Shown piece by piece: positions 1 through 5,967 of a stretch of 6,917 nt of DNA (position 1 is its first letter; the number at the start of each line of letters is the position of its first letter). The stretch spans positions 55,453 to 62,369 of the forward strand of contig DFHD01000073.1 in the NCBI GenBank assembly GCA_002372545.1, in the 5' to 3' direction. The notes under the pieces are model-generated. The model saw only the letters and a program-made list of their open reading frames with translations. It made no database searches and was not told where the DNA came from. A program made the translations under genes and the position numbers. Source of the stretch: Lachnospiraceae bacterium UBA3732. GTDB taxonomy: Bacteria; Bacillota; Clostridia; Lachnospirales; Lachnospiraceae.

Positions 1-106
1 GGAGCTGATCCCGGAAATGTCGGCCGGTGAACATTCCAATATCGGCGTAGTGATGTTTGCCGTGGGCTTCACCCTGATGATGGCACTGGATGTGGCATTG
101 GGCTAA
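1..106 (+). CDS. ZIP-family divalent metal transporter, C-terminal end (partial)
   Basis: The frame starting at base 2 is open to a TAA at 104-106 and gives 34 residues beginning ELIPEMSAGEH and ending GFTLMMALDVALG. The ELIPE motif, followed by a small-residue hydrophobic helix with the pattern GF-x-LMM-x-LD-x-x-LG, is the usual last membrane segment of bacterial ZIP (ZupT/GufA-like) transporters, which move zinc and other divalent metals across the cytoplasmic membrane. The ELIPE glutamate belongs to the family's metal-site helix. The rest of the gene lies left of the window, so length, start and metal preference cannot be judged. The stop codon is embedded in the first unit of the tandem array that follows. 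A bidirectional hairpin about 175 bases downstream is its likely terminator. Confidence 0.8.
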   Translation, partial: ELIPEMSAGEHSNIGVVMFAVGFTLMMALDVALG

Positions 107-256
107 GTGGTCTGATCGGCGTTCCGTTAAAGCGGTTGATGGAACCCCGGCTAAGTGGGTTGATGGACATTCTGCTAAGTGGTTTGATGGTGCATTCCGG
201 CTAAGCGGGTTGAGAACATCCGGCTGAACGGTTTGAGGCCTCCCCCGATTAAACGG
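101..256. repeat. Degenerate tandem array, about seven units of 23-25 bp
   Basis: Units begin at 101, 126, 149, 174, 199, 222 and, weakly, 247. The best are GGCTAAGTGGGTTGATGGAC (start of the unit at 149) and GCTAAGTGGTTTGATGGTGC (start of the unit at 174). A working consensus is GGCTAAGYGGKTTGATGG followed by a short CATTCC-like tail. Unit lengths alternate between 25 and 23 bp, and the copies decay towards the right. The first unit overlaps the last codons and stop of the ZIP gene. TAA or TGA recurs inside the units, so the array is not a coding repeat. No function is recognised. Possibilities are a protein-binding array, the remnant of a transposon end with several transposase sites, or simple slippage expansion. 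Confidence 0.7.
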
Positions 257-281
257 AACGACAGGATTGAATGGAAGTATG

Positions 282-318
282 AAAAAAGCAGGCTGAACAT
301 CGTCAGTCTGCTCTTTTT
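282..318. terminator. Bidirectional intrinsic terminator between ZIP gene and tRNA-Pro
   Basis: A ten-base-pair stem joins AGCAGGCTGA (287-296) to TCAGTCTGCT (303-312) with one G-T pair and a six-base loop. It is flanked by an A-run on the left (282-287) and CTTTTT on the right (313-318). Read on the plus strand it can end the ZIP transcript. Read on the minus strand the A-run becomes a T-run and can end the tRNA-Pro transcript. Confidence 0.8.
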
Positions 319-321
319 GCG

Positions 322-395
<74 letters not shown>

Positions 396-413
396 AACTA
401 TATCGACCATGGA

Positions 414-442
414 ATCATAGCACATTCTGACGATAAATGCAA
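414..442 (-). promoter_or_regulatory. Promoter of tRNA-Pro (minus strand)
   Basis: On the minus strand, TTGCAT (442-437) is followed after 17 bp by TATGAT (419-414), and a TGC just upstream of the -10 makes it an extended -10 element. Transcription would start near 407, about a dozen bases before the mature tRNA 5' end at 395. The match to a sigma-A promoter is good apart from the last half of the -35. Confidence 0.65.
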
Positions 443-493
443 ACAGTAAATTCATTTTTTTGCATATTTCTGCCTGCCGGAAGGAAAAAACTT

Positions 494-522
494 TTGACCC
501 TTATCATGCAATATGCTATAAT
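494..522 (+). promoter_or_regulatory. Promoter of tRNA-Gly
   Basis: TTGACC (494-499), 17 bp, then TATAAT (517-522) with TGC directly upstream (514-516), an extended -10. This is close to the sigma-A consensus and lies about 45 bases before the tRNA-Gly 5' end. A start near 529 would leave a leader of roughly 40 bases to be removed by RNase P. Confidence 0.85.
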
Positions 523-567
523 ATCGCCGTATCGGACTGTGAAACAGATTGATCACAGGTACCGCAT

Positions 568-638
568 GCGGGTATGGTGTAATGGTAACATTTCTGCTTC
601 CCAAGCAGGCGCTGCGGGTTCGATTCCCGTTACCCGCT
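568..638 (+). tRNA. tRNA-Gly (anticodon CCC)
   Basis: A 71-nt cloverleaf has acceptor GCGGGTA pairing with TACCCGC and discriminator T (U73), the usual bacterial tRNA-Gly identity base. The anticodon arm has the loop TTCCCAA, so the anticodon is CCC and reads GGG. The T-arm contains GGTTCGATTCC. CCA is not encoded: TAA follows the discriminator. It has a dedicated promoter upstream and a terminator immediately downstream, so it is a single-tRNA unit. Confidence 0.95.
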
Positions 639-640
639 TA

Positions 641-675
641 AACCGGCAGGCAAGCTTATCTGCCGCCGGTTTTTT
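641..675 (+). terminator. Intrinsic terminator of tRNA-Gly
   Basis: AACCGGC plus GGCA pairs with TGCC plus GCCGGTT, with one bulged A on the 5' side and an eight-base loop, and then runs into TTTTTT (670-675). The hairpin begins two bases after the tRNA 3' end. The T-run abuts the next gene's -10 element. Confidence 0.85.
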
Positions 676-683
676 GTTATAAT
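675..683 (+). promoter_or_regulatory. Candidate extended -10 promoter for the PH-domain gene
   Basis: TGTTATAAT is a perfect TATAAT (678-683) with an extended TGN element, placed right at the T-run of the tRNA-Gly terminator. No good -35 is present at 17 bp (CTTATC at 655-660), so this would rely on the extended -10. The start would fall near 690, about 35 bases before the ATG. Confidence 0.5.
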
Positions 684-724
684 CAAAAAGACATGCAGTA
701 TTCCCGGATGAAAGGAAGACGGAT

Positions 725-1150
725 ATGGCAAAGAAGAAGATTGAAATTGAGTATATCTGGCAGGATCGGAAGCGTTGGGGGCTTTTCGGCCTTCCCTGGA
801 CATTTACCCGTTACGGGCTGACAGAGGAAAAGTTTGTGATCAAAAGAGGTTTTCTCAATCTGACCACGGATGAGGTTCGTTTGTATCGTATCCTGGATGT
901 CTCTCTTCGGCAGGGGCTCTTCCAGCGGATGTTCAATCTGGGAACGCTGACGGTGGCGTCGAACGATAAGTCTCTGGGAACCTTCCAGGTAAAGAACGTG
1001 AAGAATGCGGAATATGTAAAAGAAACCCTTTCCCAGAAGGTGGAAGAGGAAAGAGTCAGAAAGAGAGTGGCCAGCCGGGAGTATTTCTCCGGAGATATGC
1101 ATGACGGCGGTGACTACTATGATGATGACGATATGGACGATCAGCAGTAA
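725..1150 (+). CDS. Bacterial PH-domain (DUF304/YdbS-like) soluble protein with acidic tail
   Basis: 141 residues. The ATG at 725 is preceded by AAGGAAG (712-718) at normal spacing. Residues about 10-105 show the bacterial PH (bPH_2) pattern: a tryptophan-rich beginning, YGLTEEKFVIKRGFL, then DEVRLYRILDVSLRQGLFQR, and a GTLTVASND strand pair. Family members with this fold often have two membrane helices before the domain. Here no hydrophobic segment is visible, so the protein is probably cytosolic or peripheral to the membrane. Residues about 102-120 look like a charged helix, and the last 15 residues are strongly acidic (a DYYDDDDMDD stretch). The exact function of this family is not known. 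The downstream CDP-glycerol transferase begins 26 bases later with no terminator between them, so the two are probably co-transcribed. I am confident of the fold family and not of the role. Confidence 0.8.
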   Translation: MAKKKIEIEYIWQDRKRWGLFGLPWTFTRYGLTEEKFVIKRGFLNLTTDEVRLYRILDVSLRQGLFQRMFNLGTLTVASNDKSLGTFQVKNVKNAEYVKETLSQKVEEERVRKRVASREYFSGDMHDGGDYYDDDDMDDQQ

Positions 1151-1176
1151 CAGATATCCCGGCGGGAAACGGAAGC

Positions 1177-4100
1177 ATGAAACAAGTACAAATTCTTTTT
1201 AAGGAGAACCCCTCCTTTATATCCGAGTTTAACCGGCTTCTCGAGGATCATGAGCTGCCGTACCTTTTGATTCTTTCGGAGAAGGATACGGTACCGAAGA
1301 ACTATGCCAAAATACTGAGGAGAGTACTGGATAGAAATCCGGCGCTCTCCTTTGCTACGTCCAAAACCTTTTTTCAATGCCCCGACCGGCTTACCGGAAC
1401 GATGCTTCGCAAAAGCCTGGTTAAGGAAAGACTCCGCGAAGAGATGGGCTCCCTTCGGGAGGCGGCCGTTCTCCTTCCGCTCCTGACAGGTGGCACGGGA
1501 AAAAGAGTGAAGATAAAGGGTTTTGAACAGGGCGACCCCGGTAACGGCAAATATACAGAGAATCCGGACTGCTTTACCCTGGACTGGTATTTTCATGATC
1601 TTCGGGATGTGCTGATCCCGCTTCTGGATGATGCGGCCCGGCGATATGGGAAGATACCGGCCGTCTATCAGCGATATGCGCTGTTTACTCTGCGTAGCCG
1701 GCTGGATGCCAACCAGAATAACCGGAACCGTCATGCTGTTCCGGAAGAGAAGCTGGATGAGCTGATCTCGCTTTATGCGGAGGTTCTGTCCAGGATCGAT
1801 GATGAGGAGATCCTGAACAGCCGGAAGGCGCCGGTCTATACCAAAAGCGTTTCAATCCGGAGAATGCTGCTCAGGCTGAAGTACAGGACCGATTATGTCC
1901 CCCTCGTCTATCGACAGATGCAGTGGGACAATGAACGGCGGATATATACAGAAAAGCCGGACGGTGCGCAGAGTACGTATACGAAAAAAACCTGCGACTT
2001 GCGGAGAGTGGATAGAAATATAAAAGAAGGACAGGAACTGGTAGATGATTATACCGCCTTCTTTCAGAGGGAAAACGGAACGATGCTGCCTGTAGCGGCC
2101 ATGCATCAGGTAAAAGCCAACATCCTGCTGATGGATCTTGAGCATGGGTGTCTGGAAATTGATGGCACTTTGCCGGATTATTTCCGGGAGGAAGCCGGAC
2201 GGTATGAATTCCGTACATTCCGGACAGAGAGGGAATCCTGCGGCAACCGGGATGAAAAACGGCTCTGTTGTATGAAGAAAGGGAGATCGGGCGGCAGCCG
2301 GAAGGAAAAACAGATTGTAAACAGAGTAAGCCTGGTTTGGAATGAGGGCTACTCGCTGACAAAATTTTTTGGACGTTCAGCTTATAAACGCTTTTCCTTT
2401 CATGCATCTGTTCCGCTTACCGGGGGGGAAGAGGAGCTGAGGCTGTTTTTTATTCCGGCTGCAGAACCGGCTGTAGGAACGACTGCAGAACCGTCTGCAA
2501 TACAGGCTCCCAAACCGGCTCAAGAAACGGTTGCGGAACCGTCTGCAAAACCGAGCGGAGGTGAAGTGCCGGAATCCGTCATACAGGAAAGAGGCGTACA
2601 CAGGGATGTATCAACCGGGATGGAAAAGAAAGCGCCGGCGCCGGAATTTGAGATTCCCCTGACCTATCCTTCCCATACCTCGCGGCTGGCGGCCTGGCCG
2701 AGGCACAGTTACTGGCATGCGAAGGACAGGGCGGACCGCCGGCGCCTTCGGAATGAACTGTGTGGAAATAATAGCAGCGGCGAGGAAATCACCGGGGCGG
2801 ACTGCCGGCGCCTTCGGAATGAACTGTGTGGAAATATTAGCAGCGGCAAAGAAATCACCAGGGCGGAACGTCCGACCCTTGGGCATGAATCGCGGCCGGA
2901 AAAATCGCGGCCGGAAAAATCCCATCCGGATTATCTGCTGCAGAATATTTACAAGGATGGGGGAGATGCGGTGCAGGGCATCCGCATCCGGCCCTACAAA
3001 AGGCTCCGGGCGGCGAGAGAGGAAGCGGGGCTCCTTTCGGAACTTCTGTTTTCCTTTTCCATGCACCGCTTCCGTTTCTTCCTGCTCCGGTCTGCATGGC
3101 TGGTGACCCGCCCGGTATACCGGAAGAAGCGGATCTGGTTTTACATGGATAAGATTTATAAGGGCGGAGATTCGGCGGAGTATCTTTACCGGTATGCGAT
3201 CCGGCAGAAGGATGGCATCTGTCACAGATATCTGATCGATCCGGCGTCTCCGGATGCGGCGCTGCTGAAAAAAGAAGGCTTTCCGGTTCTGCCGCGCGGT
3301 TCCTTCCGCCACAGGCTGGATTTCCTCTCCGCGGAAAAGGTGTTCGCAACCAATTCCACGGTTTTTGCCTTCAATGACTATTATCTGGAAAACTCGCGCT
3401 ATATCCGGGGAATACCGGATTTTGATGTGGTCTGCCTGCAGCACGGGCTTTCCGTGCAGAAGATTGCCGTTGCCCAGAACCGGCTCCGGGATAATATCCG
3501 GCTGTATTGCTGTGCGTCGCCGGCGGAGATCGAGAATCTTTCGCGGCCGGTTTACAATTATCCGGACAGGCGGGTACTGAAACTGACGGGCATTCCCCGG
3601 TACGACGGGCTGAAAAACGAGGCAGAACCCATGATCCTGATCTCGCCCACATGGCGTATGCAGTCTGCCATGCCTGTGACGAAGAATGAAGGAGTGGAAA
3701 GGGATTATAATCCTCTCTTTAAGGATACGCCCTATTTCCGGATCTATAACGGCCTTCTGCATGATCCGCGGCTTTTGGAGGCGGCCCGGAAGCACGGCTG
3801 CCGCATCATCTATCTGATGCATCCCATCACCAGCCCGCAGGCAGGGGATTTCCGGGTGGAGGCTCCGGTGGAGATCGTTCCGGCTACGGCGGATATGCGT
3901 TATGAGGATTATTTCCGCAGAGGTGCGCTGATGGTTACGGATTACAGCGGCGTGCAGTTTGACTTCGCCTGGATGAAAAAGCCGGTGGTCTATTTCCAGC
4001 CGCCGGAGCTGGAGGGACATTATGAGGAGGGCACCTTCCATTATGATACCATGGCCTTTGGAGAAATCGTGGAAACAGAGGATGCTCTGGTGGATACGCT

Positions 4101-4224
4101 GATCCGGTATATGGAGGAAGGCTTTGTCATGCCGCAGCAGTACAGGGAAAGAGTGGAAGACTTTTTTGCTTTTCATGATCATGAAAACGCTCGCCGGGTT
4201 TATGAAGCGGCTCTTAAGATGTGA
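1177..4224 (+). CDS. CDP-glycerol glycerophosphotransferase (TagB/TagF type) with degenerate N-terminal GT-A region
   Basis: 1015 residues. The C-terminal third (about 605-1015) is a CDP-glycerol:glycerophosphate transferase domain. Such enzymes transfer glycerol phosphate from CDP-glycerol to build teichoic-acid-type or similar surface polymers at the inner membrane face. Visible hallmarks are LQHG (His756), TGIPRYDG (804-811), SPTWR (823-827), HP (His882) and VTDYSGVQFDF (Asp922, Ser924, Asp929). Residues 1-215 resemble the second half of a family-2 glycosyltransferase, as found in GT2-CDP-glycerol transferase fusions. The nucleotide-binding first half is missing, and the DxD site reads SEKD (34-37), so this part is probably not catalytic. 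Residues about 215-425 look beta-rich. Residues 429-600 are a Pro/Ala/Glu then Arg-rich linker with tandem repeats. The start follows GGCGGGA (1161-1167); the GGAAG nearer the ATG is too close to serve. No signal peptide or membrane helix is seen. The acceptor polymer is unknown. Confidence 0.85.
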   Translation: MKQVQILFKENPSFISEFNRLLEDHELPYLLILSEKDTVPKNYAKILRRVLDRNPALSFATSKTFFQCPDRLTGTMLRKSLVKERLREEMGSLREAAVLLPLLTGGTGKRVKIKGFEQGDPGNGKYTENPDCFTLDWYFHDLRDVLIPLLDDAARRYGKIPAVYQRYALFTLRSRLDANQNNRNRHAVPEEKLDELISLYAEVLSRIDDEEILNSRKAPVYTKSVSIRRMLLRLKYRTDYVPLVYRQMQWDNERRIYTEKPDGAQSTYTKKTCDLRRVDRNIKEGQELVDDYTAFFQRENGTMLPVAAMHQVKANILLMDLEHGCLEIDGTLPDYFREEAGRYEFRTFRTERESCGNRDEKRLCCMKKGRSGGSRKEKQIVNRVSLVWNEGYSLTKFFGRSAYKRFSFHASVPLTGGEEELRLFFIPAAEPAVGTTAEPSAIQAPKPAQETVAEPSAKPSGGEVPESVIQERGVHRDVSTGMEKKAPAPEFEIPLTYPSHTSRLAAWPRHSYWHAKDRADRRRLRNELCGNNSSGEEITGADCRRLRNELCGNISSGKEITRAERPTLGHESRPEKSRPEKSHPDYLLQNIYKDGGDAVQGIRIRPYKRLRAAREEAGLLSELLFSFSMHRFRFFLLRSAWLVTRPVYRKKRIWFYMDKIYKGGDSAEYLYRYAIRQKDGICHRYLIDPASPDAALLKKEGFPVLPRGSFRHRLDFLSAEKVFATNSTVFAFNDYYLENSRYIRGIPDFDVVCLQHGLSVQKIAVAQNRLRDNIRLYCCASPAEIENLSRPVYNYPDRRVLKLTGIPRYDGLKNEAEPMILISPTWRMQSAMPVTKNEGVERDYNPLFKDTPYFRIYNGLLHDPRLLEAARKHGCRIIYLMHPITSPQAGDFRVEAPVEIVPATADMRYEDYFRRGALMVTDYSGVQFDFAWMKKPVVYFQPPELEGHYEEGTFHYDTMAFGEIVETEDALVDTLIRYMEEGFVMPQQYRERVEDFFAFHDHENARRVYEAALKM
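2458..2570 (+). repeat. Pro/Ala/Glu low-complexity linker repeats inside the CDP-glycerol transferase gene
   Basis: Codons 428-465 encode imperfect AEP(A/S)A-type motifs: AEPAVGT, AEPSAIQ, PKPAQETV, AEPSAKPS. The DNA repeats GCAGAACCG or GCGGAACCG at 2461, 2485 and near 2536. This is a flexible hinge between the accessory region and the repeat-rich segment that precedes the catalytic domain. Confidence 0.6.
2731..2889 (+). repeat. 66-bp tandem repeat (two full copies plus a decayed third) inside the CDP-glycerol transferase gene
   Basis: Copy one (2731-2796) and copy two (2797-2862) differ at five of 66 positions by my count. A third copy starts in register at 2863 but keeps only its first 27 bases recognisably. 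In protein the units are residues 519-540 and 541-562, each carrying the core RRLRNELCGN followed by an SSG(E/K)EIT motif. The decayed third reads AERPTLGHE. The 66-bp length keeps frame, so copy number can change without breaking the gene. Confidence 0.85.
2890..2934 (+). repeat. 15-bp tandem repeat (SRPEK) inside the CDP-glycerol transferase gene
   Basis: TCGCGGCCGGAAAAA occurs twice head to tail (2890-2904 and 2905-2919), followed by a diverged third unit encoding SHPDY. The protein repeat is SRPEK-SRPEK-SHPDY, residues 572-586. It directly follows the 66-bp repeats, so two different in-frame expansions sit side by side. Confidence 0.85.
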
Positions 4225-4300
4225 TATGACTTGTAACTGTTCCGCAAGGCTGCTTCGAAAATATGAGGGAGATGTCTAAAAAACAGACAGTAAATTTATC

Positions 4301-4332
4301 TTTACATTTAGGCGGCTTGCGTTTAATATAAT
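4301..4332 (+). promoter_or_regulatory. Probable promoter of the ChW-L,D-transpeptidase gene
   Basis: TTTACA (4301-4306) is a good -35. TATAAT (4327-4332) is a perfect -10 but lies 20 bp away. TAATAT (4324-4329) would give a 17-bp spacer. A GTAAA-N6-TTTAC dyad (4290-4305) overlaps the -35 and could be an operator. A start near 4335-4340 makes the upstream ATG at 4344 nearly leaderless and supports the start at 4437. The 4225-4300 stretch shows no convincing terminator for the preceding gene. Confidence 0.5.
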
Positions 4333-4436
4333 AGTAGAGAATTATGCGGTTTTGGGGTAGAAAGACAGTTTTTTTTAACCGGAGAACAGTATTTTTGCAA
4401 GAAAACCGACATTTAAAACGGGAGAGCAGGTTAAAA

Positions 4437-5924
4437 ATGAAGCAAATCGTTAGAAACAGGGTAATGGCCTGGCTGCTGGCTGCGGCTGTGATCCTCGGGG
4501 TACTCTGGATTCCGGCTGAAAAAGCATCAGCCGCCGGAACACCGTCGGTGGTATACAGCGCGCATGTGCAGAGCTATGGCTGGATGGATGAGGTATCCGA
4601 CGGCAGCGTGGCAGGCTCTGTGGGAGAGAGAAAGAGAGTGGAAGCATTTCGTATGCATATCAGCGGAAACGCAGCGCTGGGAATCGCTTACCAGACACAT
4701 GTACAGACCTATGGCTGGCAGAAAGAGGTTTATGACGGAGCAGTAGCCGGAACGACAGGAAAGGCTAAGCGGATGGAGGCAATCCGTATCCATCTGACAG
4801 GAGCGGCTGCATCTGATTATGATATCTATTATTCTGCACATGTGCAGAGAATTGGCTGGATGAACTGGGTAAAGAACGGGGAGACAGCCGGAACGGTCGG
4901 CAGGGGGCTTCGTATGGAAGCTGTGGCAGTTAAGATCCTGCCGAAGGGAAGTCCGGCGCCGAAGAATTATTCCGCCAGAAATTTCGATGCGGTTCAGCTT
5001 AGCTACCGGTCCCATGTGCAGAAAAAAGGATGGATGGACTGGAAGGAAAAGGGCGAAACGAGCGGTGTGCCGGATGAGGAACTGCGTATGGAGGCCTTTG
5101 AGGTAAAGCTGGGCAGCAGTGACTTTAGCGGCGATGTGGAGTATCGGGCACATGTCCAGAGCATCGGCTGGCAGAAATGGGTTAAAAACGGAGCGGGAGC
5201 AGGCACCACCGGAAAGTCCAAGCGGGTGGAGGCCATGGAGATCAGGCTCACCGGAGAGATTGCCGGCCTCTTTGATGTTTATTACCGCACATATGTACAG
5301 GACTGGGGCTGGACAGGATGGGCTAAAAACGGTGAGTCCTGCGGAAGTACCGGTATAAGCTACCGCATGGAGGCCTTTGAAGTAAAACTGGTGAAGAAGG
5401 GCAGCGCGTCGCCTTCCCGTGCGGGAACGATTCTCTATCGTGAAGCGAAGCCTGCACCAAAGCCGGAGCCGGAACCGGCCGGACCGAAGTATTCTCCGGA
5501 TGTTCAGGCGCTTGTTGATCAGGCACAGGGCTACTCCAGCTCAACAAGATACCTGATCATGGTTAATACAAATACACACCTGACCATCGTTTTTGAGGGA
5601 AGTTACGGAAACTGGACGCCTGTCCGGGTTTGCTCCTGCTCAGTCGGGGCGCCGGAATCGCCCACCATTAAAGGAAATTACCGGATGGATTCCAAGGTTC
5701 TGAACTTCGGCGAAGAGAGAGGCTTCCTTTGCTGGTATGCTTCAGGTATTTCCGGAAATTATCTGATCCATTCCGAACCCTACAGCATTGCAGATGCGCC
5801 TTCCGGACGGCTGGACAGCCGGATGGGCGTGGATATTACGCAGGGCTGTGTCAGAGTGCAACTGGAAAACGCAAGATGGATATATTACAATGTACCTGTT
5901 GGAACGTGGATACATATTGACTGA
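4437..5924 (+). CDS. Secreted L,D-transpeptidase (YkuD) with six ChW repeats
   Basis: 495 residues from the ATG at 4437. That start is preferred over the in-frame ATG at 4344 because GGGAGAGCAGG lies just upstream and a classic signal peptide begins there: basic MKQIVRNR, a hydrophobic core to about residue 24, and probable cleavage near KASAAG (residues 29-34). Residues about 37-318 hold six ChW (clostridial hydrophobic W) repeats of roughly 40 residues, each of the form Y-x-x-HVQ-x-x-GW-...-AGT-x-G-x-x-x-R-x-EA; they start near 37, 83, 130, 187, 234 and 280. ChW repeats are thought to bind surface polymers or proteins. A Pro-rich linker (APKPEPEPAGP, 340-350) follows. Residues about 371-495 are a YkuD domain, which makes 3-3 peptidoglycan cross-links or attaches proteins to the wall. 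Its catalytic features are His445 in IHSEPY and Cys471 in TQGCVRV, where the usual histidine before GC is Gln469. The lipoprotein gene follows 43 bases later with no terminator. Confidence 0.9.
   Translation: MKQIVRNRVMAWLLAAAVILGVLWIPAEKASAAGTPSVVYSAHVQSYGWMDEVSDGSVAGSVGERKRVEAFRMHISGNAALGIAYQTHVQTYGWQKEVYDGAVAGTTGKAKRMEAIRIHLTGAAASDYDIYYSAHVQRIGWMNWVKNGETAGTVGRGLRMEAVAVKILPKGSPAPKNYSARNFDAVQLSYRSHVQKKGWMDWKEKGETSGVPDEELRMEAFEVKLGSSDFSGDVEYRAHVQSIGWQKWVKNGAGAGTTGKSKRVEAMEIRLTGEIAGLFDVYYRTYVQDWGWTGWAKNGESCGSTGISYRMEAFEVKLVKKGSASPSRAGTILYREAKPAPKPEPEPAGPKYSPDVQALVDQAQGYSSSTRYLIMVNTNTHLTIVFEGSYGNWTPVRVCSCSVGAPESPTIKGNYRMDSKVLNFGEERGFLCWYASGISGNYLIHSEPYSIADAPSGRLDSRMGVDITQGCVRVQLENARWIYYNVPVGTWIHID
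4545..5390 (+). repeat. Array of six ChW-repeat coding units
   Basis: Six units encode the HVQ-x-x-GW pattern (YVQ-x-x-GW in the sixth) with EA(F/I/V/M) near the end. Spacing is about 46-50 residues, widened between units three and four by an insert containing GSPAPKNYSARNFD. Units five and six share WVKNG/WAKNG and VYYRTYVQ-type borders with unit three. The units are diverged at DNA level, so this is an old expansion and not a recent duplication. Confidence 0.85.
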
Positions 5925-5967
5925 TCGTAACTGCCTGGCGGCCGGGAGTGCATACGGAGGTGTATTG

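Noticed and set aside
101..256. CRISPR array
   Set aside because: The repeats are contiguous, degenerate and 23-25 bp long with no spacers, and no cas genes are near.
568..638. tRNA-Gly as the integration site of a mobile element
   Set aside because: No integrase, no duplicated tRNA 3' end and no phage-like genes are present in the window; the flanking genes look like chromosomal surface genes.
437..682. Open reading frame of 81 codons on the plus strand
   Set aside because: It runs through the tRNA-Gly promoter, the tRNA itself and the terminator, has no ribosome site, and its product has no recognisable pattern.
683..1102. Minus-strand open frame of 139 codons opposite the PH-domain gene
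   Set aside because: The plus strand has the ribosome site and the family pattern; the minus frame would end at the tRNA-Gly terminator and shows no family features.
2611..4182. Long minus-strand open frame of 523 codons opposite the CDP-glycerol transferase
   Set aside because: The plus strand here encodes all the catalytic motifs of a known enzyme family. The minus frame is a GC-biased shadow rich in Arg, His and Pro with no start signals.
4344..4436. Upstream start giving a 31-residue N-terminal extension of the transpeptidase
   Set aside because: The extension would put a basic stretch before the signal peptide, has no ribosome site, and would start only a few bases after the predicted transcription start. 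The ATG at 4437 has both a ribosome site and a proper signal peptide.
5788..5967. Upstream start for the lipoprotein frame overlapping the transpeptidase gene
   Set aside because: The overlap codes for conserved YkuD residues in the other frame. The GGAGG and lipoprotein signal peptide fix the start at 5968.
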